This document shows positions 45,750 through 54,799 of a stretch of DNA of 64,000 nt, piece after piece. The stretch's first letter is position 1. Each line of letters begins with the position of its first letter. Source of the stretch: Rhizobium leguminosarum (GTDB lineage Bacteria > Pseudomonadota > Alphaproteobacteria > Rhizobiales > Rhizobiaceae); assembly GCF_001679785.1 (NCBI RefSeq), contig NZ_CP016287.1, positions 806,001 to 870,000 on the forward strand. Direction: 5' to 3'. Under the pieces are notes generated by a model that saw only the letters and a program-made list of their open reading frames with translations, was not told the origin of the DNA and ran no database searches. A program made the translations under genes and the position numbers.

Positions 45750-46574
45750 TCAGCGGCCGCGCTTGTAGGCGCCGAGCCCCGGCTGGTAGGTCTTGTCGTC
45801 GAGGAATTGCTTCAGCCCCTCGTCGCGTCCCTTGGTCTTGTCGAGAAACAACATCTGTTCCAGCTTGGCGTAGATGTAATCGTCGGCGAGATCCCATGGC
45901 AGGTCGCGCACCCGCTTGTAGGTGTCCTTGGCGGCCTTCAGGGTCACCGGGTTCTTTTCGAGCAGGCTGGCGCAGATCTTACGGACCCGGTTTTCCAGCT
46001 CCGCCAGCGGCACGGCTTCGTTGACGAGACCCATTTCGGCGGCCTTGCGCCCGCCGAACAGTTCACCGGTCATGATGTAATAGAGAGCGTCGCGATGGCG
46101 CATCACTTCGGCGACTGCGCGGGTGACGTTGCCGCCCGGCAGAATGCCCCAATTGATCTCGGAGAGGCCGAAATTCGCCTCCTCGGCGGCGATGGCGAGA
46201 TCGCAGGAAACCAGTGGCGTGAAAGCGCCGCCGAAGCACCAGCCGTTGACCATGGCGATCGTCGGCTTTTCGAAATACATCAGCCGGCTCCACCAGCCGC
46301 CGGACTGCCGCCGCGCCTTCAGCGTCGCATTGCGCGGCTTGTCGTCATTATCACGGAAATATTCCTTCAGATCCATGCCGGCGGACCAGGATTCGCCGGC
46401 GCCGCGCAGGACGAGAACACCGCAGCGCTCGTCGCCCTCGAGCTCGTCGAGCACTTCGAGCATCCGGGCATTCAGGGCCGGATTCATCGCATTGCGCTTT
46501 TCCGGGCGGTTGAGTGTCACGAAGGCGATGCCGTTGTCGAATTCGACCAGAACCGGCGATTGCATATCAGTCAT
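45750..46574 (-). CDS. ech: Feruloyl-CoA / p-hydroxycinnamoyl-CoA hydratase-lyase
   Basis: Crotonase-fold enzyme of 274 residues that hydrates feruloyl-CoA and cleaves it to vanillin and acetyl-CoA. Blocks diagnostic of this group are NRPEKRNAMNPAL, GAGESWSAGMDLKEYFRD, MVNGWCFGGAFTPLVSCDLAIAAEEANFGLSEINWGI and GGNVTRAVAEV; E in FGLSEINWG is the catalytic Glu. GGAG lies 7 bases before the ATG at 46574. It sits between the feruloyl-CoA ligase-like gene and the aryl-alcohol dehydrogenase gene. Confidence 0.93.
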   Translation of the reverse strand: MTDMQSPVLVEFDNGIAFVTLNRPEKRNAMNPALNARMLEVLDELEGDERCGVLVLRGAGESWSAGMDLKEYFRDNDDKPRNATLKARRQSGGWWSRLMYFEKPTIAMVNGWCFGGAFTPLVSCDLAIAAEEANFGLSEINWGILPGGNVTRAVAEVMRHRDALYYIMTGELFGGRKAAEMGLVNEAVPLAELENRVRKICASLLEKNPVTLKAAKDTYKRVRDLPWDLADDYIYAKLEQMLFLDKTKGRDEGLKQFLDDKTYQPGLGAYKRGR

Positions 46575-46615
46575 GAGATTACTCCATGGGTTTCGGCGTG
46601 AATGCCGGGGCCGCT

Positions 46616-48202
46616 TCACAGGGCCTGTCGTTGAAAAGTTTCATCGGAATGGAATTGGCGCAGGACATGTTTCTGCACCTTGCCGGAGGCGGTACGGGGA
46701 ATGGCCTCGACGAAGAGGATGCGCGCCGGGCGCTTGAAGGCGGCGAGCCTTTCCGCGCAATGGCCGGCGATCTCATCGCCCGTCGCCACGGCACCCGGGC
46801 GCAGCACGACATAGGCGAGGCCGCATTCGCCCCATCGGATGTCGGCAATTCCGACGACCGCGGCGTCGAGGATATCGGGATGACTTGCGAGCACTGCTTC
46901 GACCTCGGCGGGATAAACATTCTCGCCGCCGCTGATGTACATGTCCTTCAGCCGGTCGACGATGCGATAGAAGCCGTTCGCTTCGCGTCGGCCGAGATCG
47001 CCGGTGCGGTACCAGCCGTCGGTGAAGGCGGCAGCGGTTTCCTCAGGCTTGTTCCAGTAGCCCGGCGTCACGGCCGGCCCGCGCAGCCAGAGTTCGCCGA
47101 TCTCGCCGTCATCAACCTCGCGGACGTCTTCGCCGACGATGCGAATGTCGAGCAAGGGTGCCGGAAGACCGACGCTGCCGGGATTGTCCTGCACGGCGCG
47201 CCGATCGATCGGCACGTGCAACACCGTTCCGGCCTCGCTCATGCCGTAACCGTTGACCAGCGCAACGCCGTCGTCGAGATAGCTTTCGATCAGCGCCTGC
47301 GTCAGCGGCGCGCCGCCGACGAAGAGCGCATGCAGGCCGGCGAGCGCCGCGGCGCTATAGGCGGGATCGTTGCGCAAGGCGAGCGCGATCTGCGGCACGG
47401 CGAAATAGTGAGTGATGGCACGCTGCCGGTCGGCAAGGGCTGCGAGTGTGCGAGCCGGCGTGAAGCGGTCGGAGACGACGAGCGTGCCGCCCAGCATCAA
47501 CGTAGTGCGCGCGACGGCGATCAGCCCGATCGTGTGGAAGAATGGCAGGTCGCACAGGGCGACGGATCCCGGCCCGATCTCGCCGACGACGGAAAAATTG
47601 ATGGCGGCGAAAAAGGCGTTGCGACGGGTGATGATGACGCCTTTCGGCTGTCCCGTCGTGCCCGAGGTGTAGAGGAGGACGCAAGGTGCGTCGGCATCGC
47701 CGGTCACCGGAGCGACCGGAAGACTTGTCTCGATCCGTGCTGCCAGCCCGGCCGGACCGTCTGCCGTCGATATCACCGTCATCTCAGGATCGGCGCCCGC
47801 AAGGCTGGCGACGGTTGCCGCGAACTCCTCGTCGTGAACGAGCAGAGCCGGCGCGCAATCGGCAAGGATCGGCCGAAGCTCGGCGGCGTTGAGGCGCCAG
47901 TTGAGCGGCACGTAGATGGCGCCAGCACGCTGGCAGGCAAAGGCAAGCACGATCGAATCCATCGAGTTGCGCGCCAGCATGGCGACACGCGCCCCGTCGC
48001 GGCGCACTCCGAGCACATCGCTCAGCAAGCCGGCGCAGCGGGCGATCCGCGCATCGAGTTCGGCATAGCTGAGCTGCCGGCCGGTAGCGATCTCGAACAG
48101 AGCCGGACGGTCCGGTGCGACGCGGGCGCGGTAAAGGATCGGATCATCCGTCACCAGTCCGCAATCCGCCGACGAAGCCATCCCGGAAAAGGAATGCGCC
48201 AT
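46616..48202 (-). CDS. fcs: Feruloyl-CoA synthetase-like acyl-CoA ligase
   Basis: AMP-forming ligase of 528 residues, activating ferulate or related hydroxycinnamates to CoA thioesters. P-loop YTSGTTGQPKGV, NGYGMSEAG, YRTGDLG and the C-terminal SGGENVYPAEVE and RTASGKVQK (catalytic Lys) are all intact. Substrate is inferred from its place ahead of the hydratase-lyase gene. GGAGG lies 5 bases before the ATG at 48202. A MarR-type operator candidate is 43 bases upstream. Confidence 0.85.
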   Translation of the reverse strand: MAHSFSGMASSADCGLVTDDPILYRARVAPDRPALFEIATGRQLSYAELDARIARCAGLLSDVLGVRRDGARVAMLARNSMDSIVLAFACQRAGAIYVPLNWRLNAAELRPILADCAPALLVHDEEFAATVASLAGADPEMTVISTADGPAGLAARIETSLPVAPVTGDADAPCVLLYTSGTTGQPKGVIITRRNAFFAAINFSVVGEIGPGSVALCDLPFFHTIGLIAVARTTLMLGGTLVVSDRFTPARTLAALADRQRAITHYFAVPQIALALRNDPAYSAAALAGLHALFVGGAPLTQALIESYLDDGVALVNGYGMSEAGTVLHVPIDRRAVQDNPGSVGLPAPLLDIRIVGEDVREVDDGEIGELWLRGPAVTPGYWNKPEETAAAFTDGWYRTGDLGRREANGFYRIVDRLKDMYISGGENVYPAEVEAVLASHPDILDAAVVGIADIRWGECGLAYVVLRPGAVATGDEIAGHCAERLAAFKRPARILFVEAIPRTASGKVQKHVLRQFHSDETFQRQAL

Positions 48203-48244
48203 TTTGTCCTCCCATGCCCGCCGCTCCCCGCGGCAGGCATCAAA

Positions 48245-48265
48245 TTTGTATGCAACACATACTAA
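48245..48265. promoter_or_regulatory. Candidate MarR-type operator upstream of fcs
   Basis: TTTGTATG and CATACTAA are inverted arms (7 of 8 pairs) around CAACA, i.e. GTATG-N5-CATAC. Size and spacing match MarR-family operators. It lies 43 bases upstream of fcs and about 140 bases upstream of the divergent MarR gene. Confidence 0.6.
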
Positions 48266-48404
48266 TATCTTTTCCCGGCAGGATGCAAGAGGCTGTTTAA
48301 AGCAAATCCGATCGCTCGAATGGCACAGGGAAATCCGCAAAACGGATATTGACTAACCTGCTGATTTTGATGGTTATGGCGCCTGGACGAGGCGAGAACG
48401 AACG

Positions 48405-48890
48405 ATGGCGACAAAATCACCACAGGACGATTTCGAGGGCGAAGATGCGCCCGCGACGCCAGGCCTCGACGTCGGCCGGCTTGGTGACCTGCTGGGATTT
48501 CATCTGCGCATGGCCCATGTCGCGATCTATCGCGACTTCGCCGAAACCGTGGAGGAACTGGCGCTGACGCAGAAGCAGCTGGCGGTGATGGAACTCGTCG
48601 CCGGCAATCCGGGCGCATCGCAGATCGACCTTGCCAATACGCTCGGCACCGACCGGGCGACGATGATGGCCCTTGTCAACCGGCTGGCAGCCCGCGACTT
48701 CATCGAGCGCCGCCCTTCCAACGCAGACCGCCGCCGCCAGGAACTTCATCTGACGAAGGCGGGACGCACAATGCTCGCCCAGGCGCGTGAGCTGATCGAT
48801 AGGCACGAGCAGCGTTTCATCGAGTTGTTTTCGCGCGACGAACTGGATGCGCTGCTGACGGCGCTGAAGCGAATATACAAGGGGAACTGA
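48405..48890 (+). CDS. MarR family transcriptional regulator (probable feruloyl/hydroxycinnamoyl-CoA responsive)
   Basis: A 161-residue MarR protein: 'LTQKQLAVMELVAGNPGASQIDLANTLGTDRATMMALVNRLAARDFIERRPSNADRRRQELHLTKAG' is a complete winged helix with wing. It is divergent from the fcs operon, and a MarR-like dyad lies between. Regulators in this position (FerR, FerC, HcaR types) derepress in response to hydroxycinnamoyl-CoA; the same role is inferred here. The start ATG has only a weak ribosome site. Confidence 0.88.
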   Translation: MATKSPQDDFEGEDAPATPGLDVGRLGDLLGFHLRMAHVAIYRDFAETVEELALTQKQLAVMELVAGNPGASQIDLANTLGTDRATMMALVNRLAARDFIERRPSNADRRRQELHLTKAGRTMLAQARELIDRHEQRFIELFSRDELDALLTALKRIYKGN

Positions 48891-49013
48891 AACCCGCCTT
48901 CGCTTGGGAAGCAAGCAGCATCCAAGCCTTTAGATTTCTATTGGGTAACCCCCGTGTTATGATCCCCATCCTGGCGTCGTCCGCCGTGGGTTCTGCACAC
49001 GGAGACTTGTCTC

Positions 49014-50420
49014 ATGAGCGAAGTGGACGTACTTTTTGCCTCCCTGCGACAGGCGGCTGACCCGCAGACGGTCGAGTGCATCGAAAACGTCGTCACGCAT
49101 GGCTCGGATCGTGAGCTCAATCGCATCAATGCGCTCGCTTTCGCCGATAAGCTTGATCTCGATGAAGAGAAAACCATCGCCGCGTTTCTCCATGCAGCCC
49201 GCATAGGCGCATTCGAGATGACGTGGAATGTCCTTTGCCCGGGATGCGGCGGCGTCCTCGACAGCGGCGCAACCCTTAAAACCGTCGTGCATGAGACGTA
49301 TCATTGCGCGCTCTGCGCGGCGGGATACGAACCAACCCTCGACGAGATGGTCGAGGTGACGTTTACGGTCAGCCCGCGCGTTCGCAGGATTGCCGGTCAC
49401 GATCCAGATCGGTTACCGCCGCTCGAGTACTACCGCCAGATCTTCTTCAGCTCCGGGGTCGACCTGCCTGACGATCTCGAAGCAAGGTTTTCGCGCATCC
49501 AGCTGGAGATGATCGAGCTGGCTCCGGGCGAGAAGGCTTTCGTCTCGCTGCAACTGCCGGCGCAGTTCGTCATCATCTTCGATGCGGTCACCCACTCGGC
49601 GCAGTTCATCGACGTGCAGGGTGAGCCCACCGACGAACGTCAAACCCTCTCGATGATTATCAGTCGGACGCATGCGCTGAACGAAACGCTGACCCTTCGT
49701 CCGGGCTTACTGCGGCTCACGCTTGAGAACCACACCGATCGCAGAGTGGTGCCGAACGTCTGCATCGCTGGCGATGACCTGCACGACCTCTTGGGCCGCA
49801 GGCGGCCTTTTCTGACAGCCAAGCGCCTGCTGACGAACCAGAGTTTTCGCGACATCTATCGGACCGACACACTCGACGTCGACCAGCGCCTCAAGATCAC
49901 CAGCCTGACCTTCCTCTTCACCGATTTGAGGGGCTCGACCGCGCTTTACGAGCGCGTCGGAGATCTTGCCGCTTTCGATCTGGTGCGCGCGCATTTCCGG
50001 GTTCTTCACGAGATCGTCGCCACAGAGGCCGGAGCAGTCGTCAAGACCATAGGCGATGCCGTGATGGCGACCTTCCCGAGCCCGGATCGCGCGGTAGCGG
50101 CGGCACTCAAGATGCGGGAGGCGATGCTTCGGTTGAATGCCGAACACGGCAGCGACGATCTTCTGCTGAAGATCGGCATCCATGAGGGGCCATGCCTCGC
50201 AGTCAACCTGAACGACCGGCAAGACTACTTCGGCCAAACCGTCAATATCGCCTCCCGCGTCCAGGGGCTCGCCGATCCCAATGTGATCATGACGACAGAG
50301 GCGATCGTCGGGGATGTCCAGGTTTCAGAGATCCTCCGCGACAGCGGCATCACATCGGCCTCCCGGATGGCGGAGCTTCAGGGCATCGGGAGAGAGGTAA
50401 AGATCTTCGCGCTGTCGTGA
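49014..50420 (+). CDS. Class III adenylate/guanylate cyclase domain protein with zinc-ribbon-like N-terminus
   Basis: A 468-residue protein. The N-terminal half has a Cys pair set (VLCPGCGGVLDSG, YHCALCAAGYEP) like a zinc ribbon within a DUF5939-type region. The C-terminal half is a class III cyclase: first metal Asp in FTDLRGST, second in KTIGDAVMATF, substrate Lys just before it, and NIASRV for the transition-state Asn/Arg. All catalytic residues appear present. GGAGA precedes the ATG. It is a soluble protein by appearance. Neighbours do not indicate its role. Confidence 0.85.
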   Translation: MSEVDVLFASLRQAADPQTVECIENVVTHGSDRELNRINALAFADKLDLDEEKTIAAFLHAARIGAFEMTWNVLCPGCGGVLDSGATLKTVVHETYHCALCAAGYEPTLDEMVEVTFTVSPRVRRIAGHDPDRLPPLEYYRQIFFSSGVDLPDDLEARFSRIQLEMIELAPGEKAFVSLQLPAQFVIIFDAVTHSAQFIDVQGEPTDERQTLSMIISRTHALNETLTLRPGLLRLTLENHTDRRVVPNVCIAGDDLHDLLGRRRPFLTAKRLLTNQSFRDIYRTDTLDVDQRLKITSLTFLFTDLRGSTALYERVGDLAAFDLVRAHFRVLHEIVATEAGAVVKTIGDAVMATFPSPDRAVAAALKMREAMLRLNAEHGSDDLLLKIGIHEGPCLAVNLNDRQDYFGQTVNIASRVQGLADPNVIMTTEAIVGDVQVSEILRDSGITSASRMAELQGIGREVKIFALS

Positions 50421-50859
50421 GCCTGGTCTTCGTTGCCGCTCCCCGAAAGCGGCCATAGCATTGGTTTGACGAGACGACATCTGTGCGCCATGTGTGGACG
50501 TCGGCTCTCGTCGGCTTAATCGACTTGGGACGAAGGCGATCAAGAACGAGCACATGGTTCCAGTTCAGCACATGGCTCCAGTTCATCGTCGACGGGCGAG
50601 CAGCTTTTTCTTTCTAGGCTGAGGTAGTCCGGACAACGCGGAGTAGCGGTACTGTGCCTTGGTCGTTGGACCACAGCCCCAAGCTGTGATCAACAACACT
50701 TGAACGTCTGTCAGAATTGCAAAAAGTGTGCATAATAGACAAATGAGAACAATCAGTTGTTGATACTGATCGCGAAAAGGTTGGGAGCCCTCCTCTTCAA
50801 CTTAGCAGACTATCAGGAAATGCAGGGAGAATTCGACTACAATCCAGGGAGGAAGAACA
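50421..50859. other. Intergenic stretch before TRAP operon
   Basis: About 440 bases with no convincing gene. It holds an 18-base tandem duplication (annotated separately) and presumably the TRAP operon promoter. Confidence 0.5.
50549..50584. repeat. Tandem 18-base duplication
   Basis: AGCACATGGTTCCAGTTC is followed directly by a copy differing at one base (17 of 18 identical). It is a recent-looking local duplication, or paired regulator sites, upstream of the TRAP operon. Confidence 0.7.
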
Positions 50860-51990
50860 ATGAACAAAAAGGCAGTATCGCGTCGAGAGTTGCTGGGAGC
50901 ATCTACGCTCGTTGGAGTAACCGCAGTTGGGGCTCTTGCCGCCCCGGCGGTGCTGGCCCAGGCACCCACCGTCATTAAAATGCAAACATCCTGGCCCGCG
51001 TCGGACATCTGGATGGATTTTGCCCGCCTGTACGTCGAACGGGTCGAACGAATGTCCGGCGGACGCCTGAAGTTCGAACTAATGCCTGCCGGTACGGTCG
51101 TCGGCGCGTTTCAGGTGCTCGACGGCGTCAACGATGGCGTGATCGACGCAGCCCACACCGTTCCGGTCTATTGGTACGGAAAGCACAAGGCAGCTTCCCT
51201 CTTCGGTACCGGGCCGGTATTTGGCGGCAGCGCAACCACCATGCTCGGATGGTTCCATCAAGGTGGCGGCAAGGATCTCTACCGAGAACTCACCCAGGAC
51301 ATCATGGGGCTGAACCTTTACGGCTTCTATGGCTTCCCGATGCCCGCGCAGCCGTTCGGCTGGTTCAAGAACCCGGTCGCGACCGTGAACGACGTCAACG
51401 GCCTCAAATATCGTACGGTCGGGCTCGCCGCCGATCTCATGCAGAATATGGGCATGAGCGTCGCTCAACTTCCGGGCGGCGAGATCGTGCCGGCAATGGA
51501 GCGAGGTGTGATCGACGCCTTCGAGTTCAACAATCCCTCCTCTGACATACGGTTTGGTTCGCAGGATGTCGCCAAGAACTACATGCTGTCGTCCTACCAT
51601 CAAGCGAGCGAATCTTTCGAGTTCCTCTTCAACAAGGATGTGTTTGACGACCTTCCCGACGATCTGCAGGCGATCCTGGAATATGGCGTGGAGGCAGCAA
51701 GCACGGCGATAACAGCGTCCGCGATGGACAACTATTCAAGCGACCTTCAAAAACTCCAGGCCGAACATGGCGTGACCGTGCACCGCACTCCAAAGGAAAT
51801 TCTGGATGCGCAACTCAAGGCCTGGGATGAGATCATCCCCACGCTTGAAGCGGATGCGTTCATGAAGAAGGTGCTCGACAGTCAGCGGCAGTGGGTGGAG
51901 AGGGTCGTGTACTACGAATTGATGAACTCCGCCGATCTCGCACTCGCCTATGAGCACTATTTCCCCGGAAAATTGAAGCTCGGAAAATAG
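50860..51990 (+). CDS. TRAP transporter substrate-binding protein DctP
   Basis: A 376-residue DctP-family receptor with a twin-arginine-like signal peptide (SRRELLGASTLVG, cleaved near VLAQA). The TRAP block GGEIVPAMERGVIDAFEFNNPSSD, which contains the carboxylate-contact region, is clear, and the sequence belongs to the 7-type DctP subgroup with TakP. Substrates of that group are 2-oxo acids. GGAGG precedes the ATG. It is followed by small and large permease genes. Confidence 0.92.
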   Translation: MNKKAVSRRELLGASTLVGVTAVGALAAPAVLAQAPTVIKMQTSWPASDIWMDFARLYVERVERMSGGRLKFELMPAGTVVGAFQVLDGVNDGVIDAAHTVPVYWYGKHKAASLFGTGPVFGGSATTMLGWFHQGGGKDLYRELTQDIMGLNLYGFYGFPMPAQPFGWFKNPVATVNDVNGLKYRTVGLAADLMQNMGMSVAQLPGGEIVPAMERGVIDAFEFNNPSSDIRFGSQDVAKNYMLSSYHQASESFEFLFNKDVFDDLPDDLQAILEYGVEAASTAITASAMDNYSSDLQKLQAEHGVTVHRTPKEILDAQLKAWDEIIPTLEADAFMKKVLDSQRQWVERVVYYELMNSADLALAYEHYFPGKLKLGK

Positions 51991-52049
51991 ATGGTGAAGG
52001 CCCGGTATTTCCGGGCCTCGTCCCTCTTCGAGATTAGGGAGGCGCTTGC

Positions 52050-52697
52050 ATGCTCCGTTACATTGCATTCGCCGACGAATTGTCGGCGTGGTTCGGCAAG
52101 GTGTTCGCGTGGGGGATACTCATCATGGCCTTCGGCGTCGGCTATGAGGTTGTTGCACGCTACCTCTTTCGCGCGCCGACCCCCTGGGCCTTCGATCTGA
52201 GCTACATGCTCTATGGAACGATCTTCATGATGGCGGGAGCGTATACCCTCTCGCGTGATGGCCATGTGCGCGGCGACTTCATCTACCGGCTCTGGAAACC
52301 GCGCACCCAGGCCAGGCTGGAACTGGTGTTGTACTTCATCTTTTTCTTTCCCGGTATTACCGCGCTTGTGATCTCGGGCTGGAAATATGCCGCACGCAGT
52401 TGGGGCTATCTGGAGGTCAGTTCCAACAGTCCCGCCGGTGTGCCGATCTTCCAGTTCAAGGCCGTGATCGTCGCCGCCGGCATTCTCCTGTTCCTGCAGG
52501 GCGTGGCGCAGGTCTTCCGCTGCATTCTCTGCATAAGGACGGGCGAATGGCCGAAGCAGGCCGAAGATGTCGAAGAACTGGAAAAGGTACTACTGGAAAC
52601 AAAAAGCCTGGACGTGCTCAAGTCCGAGGACGAGGGTTTCCTTCCGTCGCGGGAACTTGACGCTGGACGTGAACCACGGGATCGGGACGCTCAATGA
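52050..52697 (+). CDS. TRAP transporter small permease DctQ
   Basis: A 215-residue small TRAP subunit with about four helices (WGILIMAFGVGYEVVARYLF, SYMLYGTIFMMAGAYTL, LVLYFIFFFPGITALVISGW, AVIVAAGILLFLQGVAQVF). The 'YLFRAPTPWAFDLSYMLYG' segment is the family's fingerprint. GGGAGG lies 7 bases before the ATG, and the gene overlaps the large-subunit gene by 4 bases. Confidence 0.92.
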   Translation: MLRYIAFADELSAWFGKVFAWGILIMAFGVGYEVVARYLFRAPTPWAFDLSYMLYGTIFMMAGAYTLSRDGHVRGDFIYRLWKPRTQARLELVLYFIFFFPGITALVISGWKYAARSWGYLEVSSNSPAGVPIFQFKAVIVAAGILLFLQGVAQVFRCILCIRTGEWPKQAEDVEELEKVLLETKSLDVLKSEDEGFLPSRELDAGREPRDRDAQ

Positions 52698-54121
52698 CGG
52701 ATGCGCATATCGCCGTCGGGATGCTCCTCATCCTGATCCTCACCATCTTCCTCGGCTTCCCGGTGGCGTTCACCTTGATGGCTCTGGGTGTCGGCTTCGG
52801 ATACTATGCCTATTTCGATGCCGGCCGCATGTGGCGCGGCTATGACCGCGCGCTCGAATCCGGCGGCGATGCCGCTACACTGGCGCAGACCTGGATCGGC
52901 GGTTTCTTCAACAACCGGATCTTCGATCTGTTCGTCAACCAGACCTACTCGGTCATCCAGAACGACGTGCTGACGGCTATCCCGCTGTTCCTGTTCATGG
53001 GCTACATCGTCGAGCGAGCCAACATCGTCGATCGGCTGTTCTCGACGCTATTCAGCGTCACGCGCCGGGTGCCCGGCTCGATGGCGGTCGCCGCCCTGGT
53101 CACCTGCACACTCTTTGCCACGGCAACCGGCATCGTCGGGGCCGTGGTGACGTTGATGGGACTGCTCGCCCTACCAGCGATGCTGAAGGCAAAGTATGAC
53201 GTGCGCTACGCGACGGGCGTGATCTGCGCGGGCGGCACGCTCGGGATCCTGATCCCGCCTTCCATCCTGCTGATCGTCTATGCGGCCACCTCCGGGATCT
53301 CGGTTGTCCGAATGTATGCGGCGGCGCTCCTGCCCGGCCTCGCCCTGGCCGGGTTTTATCTCATTTATGTCGTGGTGCGAGCAATCCTGCAGCCGCAACT
53401 GGCGCCGCGGCCAACGAAAGAAGATGTGGGCGAGCACACGCCGGTCCAACTCGCCTGGATGATGCTTACATCCTTCGCGCCGCTCGCCTTTCTGATTCTT
53501 GCGGTGCTGGGTGCCATTCTCTTTGGCCTGGCAACGCCGTCGGAAGCCGCCGCAATCGGCGCATTGGGGGGACTGGCGCTTGCTGCGGCCTATCGGGCGC
53601 TGACTTGGCAGCGACTGAAGGAGTCGGTGTATCTGACGGCGCGAACGACCGCGATGGTCTGCTGGTTGTTCGTCGGTTCGGCGACCTTCGCATCGGTATT
53701 CGCCTATCTCGGCGGCCAACAGTTCATCAGTGACTTCGTGACCGGCCTGGACATGTCGCCGCTGATGTTCCTGATCCTGGCCCAGATCATCATCTTCATT
53801 CTCGGCTGGCCTCTGGAATGGACTGAAATCATCGTCATCTTCATCCCGATCTTCATTCCGCTGCTGCCGCATTTCGGGATCGATCCGCTGTTCTTCGGTA
53901 TCCTCGTGGCAATCAACCTGCAGACGGCCTTCCTATCACCACCCATGGCGATGTCGGCATACTACTTGAAGGGCGTCTCGCCTCCGCATGTCAAACTGAC
54001 CGACATCTTCCGCGGCATGATGCCGTATATGTTGATCGTCATTCTCTGCATGGTGGTCATCTATCTGTTCCCGAGCATCGTCTACATGCTGCCGAATCTA
54101 CTCTATGGAGTACAGAGATGA
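52694..54121 (+). CDS. TRAP transporter large permease DctM
   Basis: A 475-residue large TRAP subunit with about a dozen helices. Family blocks are AIPLFLFMGYIVERANI, ICAGGTLGILIPPSILLIVYA, LGLATPSEAAAIGALGG-like and AINLQTAFLSPPMAMSAYYL. It begins within the DctQ stop codon (ATGA overlap), as usual. Ion-coupled uptake with the DctP receptor is expected. A small membrane gene follows. Confidence 0.94.
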   Translation: MTDAHIAVGMLLILILTIFLGFPVAFTLMALGVGFGYYAYFDAGRMWRGYDRALESGGDAATLAQTWIGGFFNNRIFDLFVNQTYSVIQNDVLTAIPLFLFMGYIVERANIVDRLFSTLFSVTRRVPGSMAVAALVTCTLFATATGIVGAVVTLMGLLALPAMLKAKYDVRYATGVICAGGTLGILIPPSILLIVYAATSGISVVRMYAAALLPGLALAGFYLIYVVVRAILQPQLAPRPTKEDVGEHTPVQLAWMMLTSFAPLAFLILAVLGAILFGLATPSEAAAIGALGGLALAAAYRALTWQRLKESVYLTARTTAMVCWLFVGSATFASVFAYLGGQQFISDFVTGLDMSPLMFLILAQIIIFILGWPLEWTEIIVIFIPIFIPLLPHFGIDPLFFGILVAINLQTAFLSPPMAMSAYYLKGVSPPHVKLTDIFRGMMPYMLIVILCMVVIYLFPSIVYMLPNLLYGVQR

Positions 54122-54155
54122 CGCAGTGTCTGGCCAATTCCGAAAGGATAGACCG

Positions 54156-54338
54156 ATGAACAGAAGCCGGTTTTTTGCAATATTTGCATTCGTGACGCTT
54201 GTCGCGTTCTGCGCGGTCATCCTGGCGTTTGTACCACGGTTCGATTTGGCCGCTGCACTGCTGATCGGGATTGTCCCTGCGGGGTACGACATCTGGGATC
54301 AGCTCTTTCGGCGACGCCCGTCGAAATCGTCTGGATAG
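54156..54338 (+). CDS. Small two-helix membrane protein after the TRAP operon
   Basis: 60 residues with two hydrophobic helices (FFAIFAFVTLVAFCAVILAFV and DLAAALLIGIVPAGYDIW) and a basic C-terminus. AAAGGA lies 7 bases before the ATG at 54156. It starts 34 bases after DctM and is probably cotranscribed. I do not recognise a named family; a role as a TRAP accessory protein is inference from position. Confidence 0.65.
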   Translation: MNRSRFFAIFAFVTLVAFCAVILAFVPRFDLAAALLIGIVPAGYDIWDQLFRRRPSKSSG

Positions 54339-54799
54339 ACTGCAATCGTTCAACCGCCGCCCTTTCGTGACGGCAATCCGCTGCAAAAAGCCCGTTCGTC
54401 CATCGACCTACGGGCTGTTGGCTTGGAAATTGATCACCCATGGCCCCTCCCTGTGAAAGCGAGAGGCACCGTCGTTACGCGAACTTCCGGTTAACTCGCG
54501 TCGAGAAGGCGTCGGTGCGCGACGTCCGCGATGAGCGCCAAATCGAGCCGTACGTCATACTCGTGGTCTACGACTGCTCCGGGCCGATCCCGGACGTTCG
54601 CACCGAGGCCCCGCATGTCCGCTTTCGTGCTAGGTGTCCTCGCAGCGGACGGTCCGCCGTCGGCCCCAAATCGGTCATTCCTTCAAGCCGAGGCAACGAC
54701 TGCTCCTGGCGCATGGCAGTCCTACGCGCCTTGCGATTCCGGCAGCATGATTGTGTGACCCAAGATTGGCAAGCCATTGCTTTGACCAATGCCCTGAAC
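54339..54799. other. Intergenic stretch, nothing recognised
   Basis: About 460 bases between the small membrane gene and the convergent AraC-type gene. A frame on the plus strand runs through it into the AraC gene in antisense and lacks a ribosome site, so it was not annotated. Confidence 0.5.

Noticed and set aside
46586..48265. Long plus-strand frame opposite fcs
   Set aside because: It is the antisense of a complete AMP-ligase with all motifs intact.
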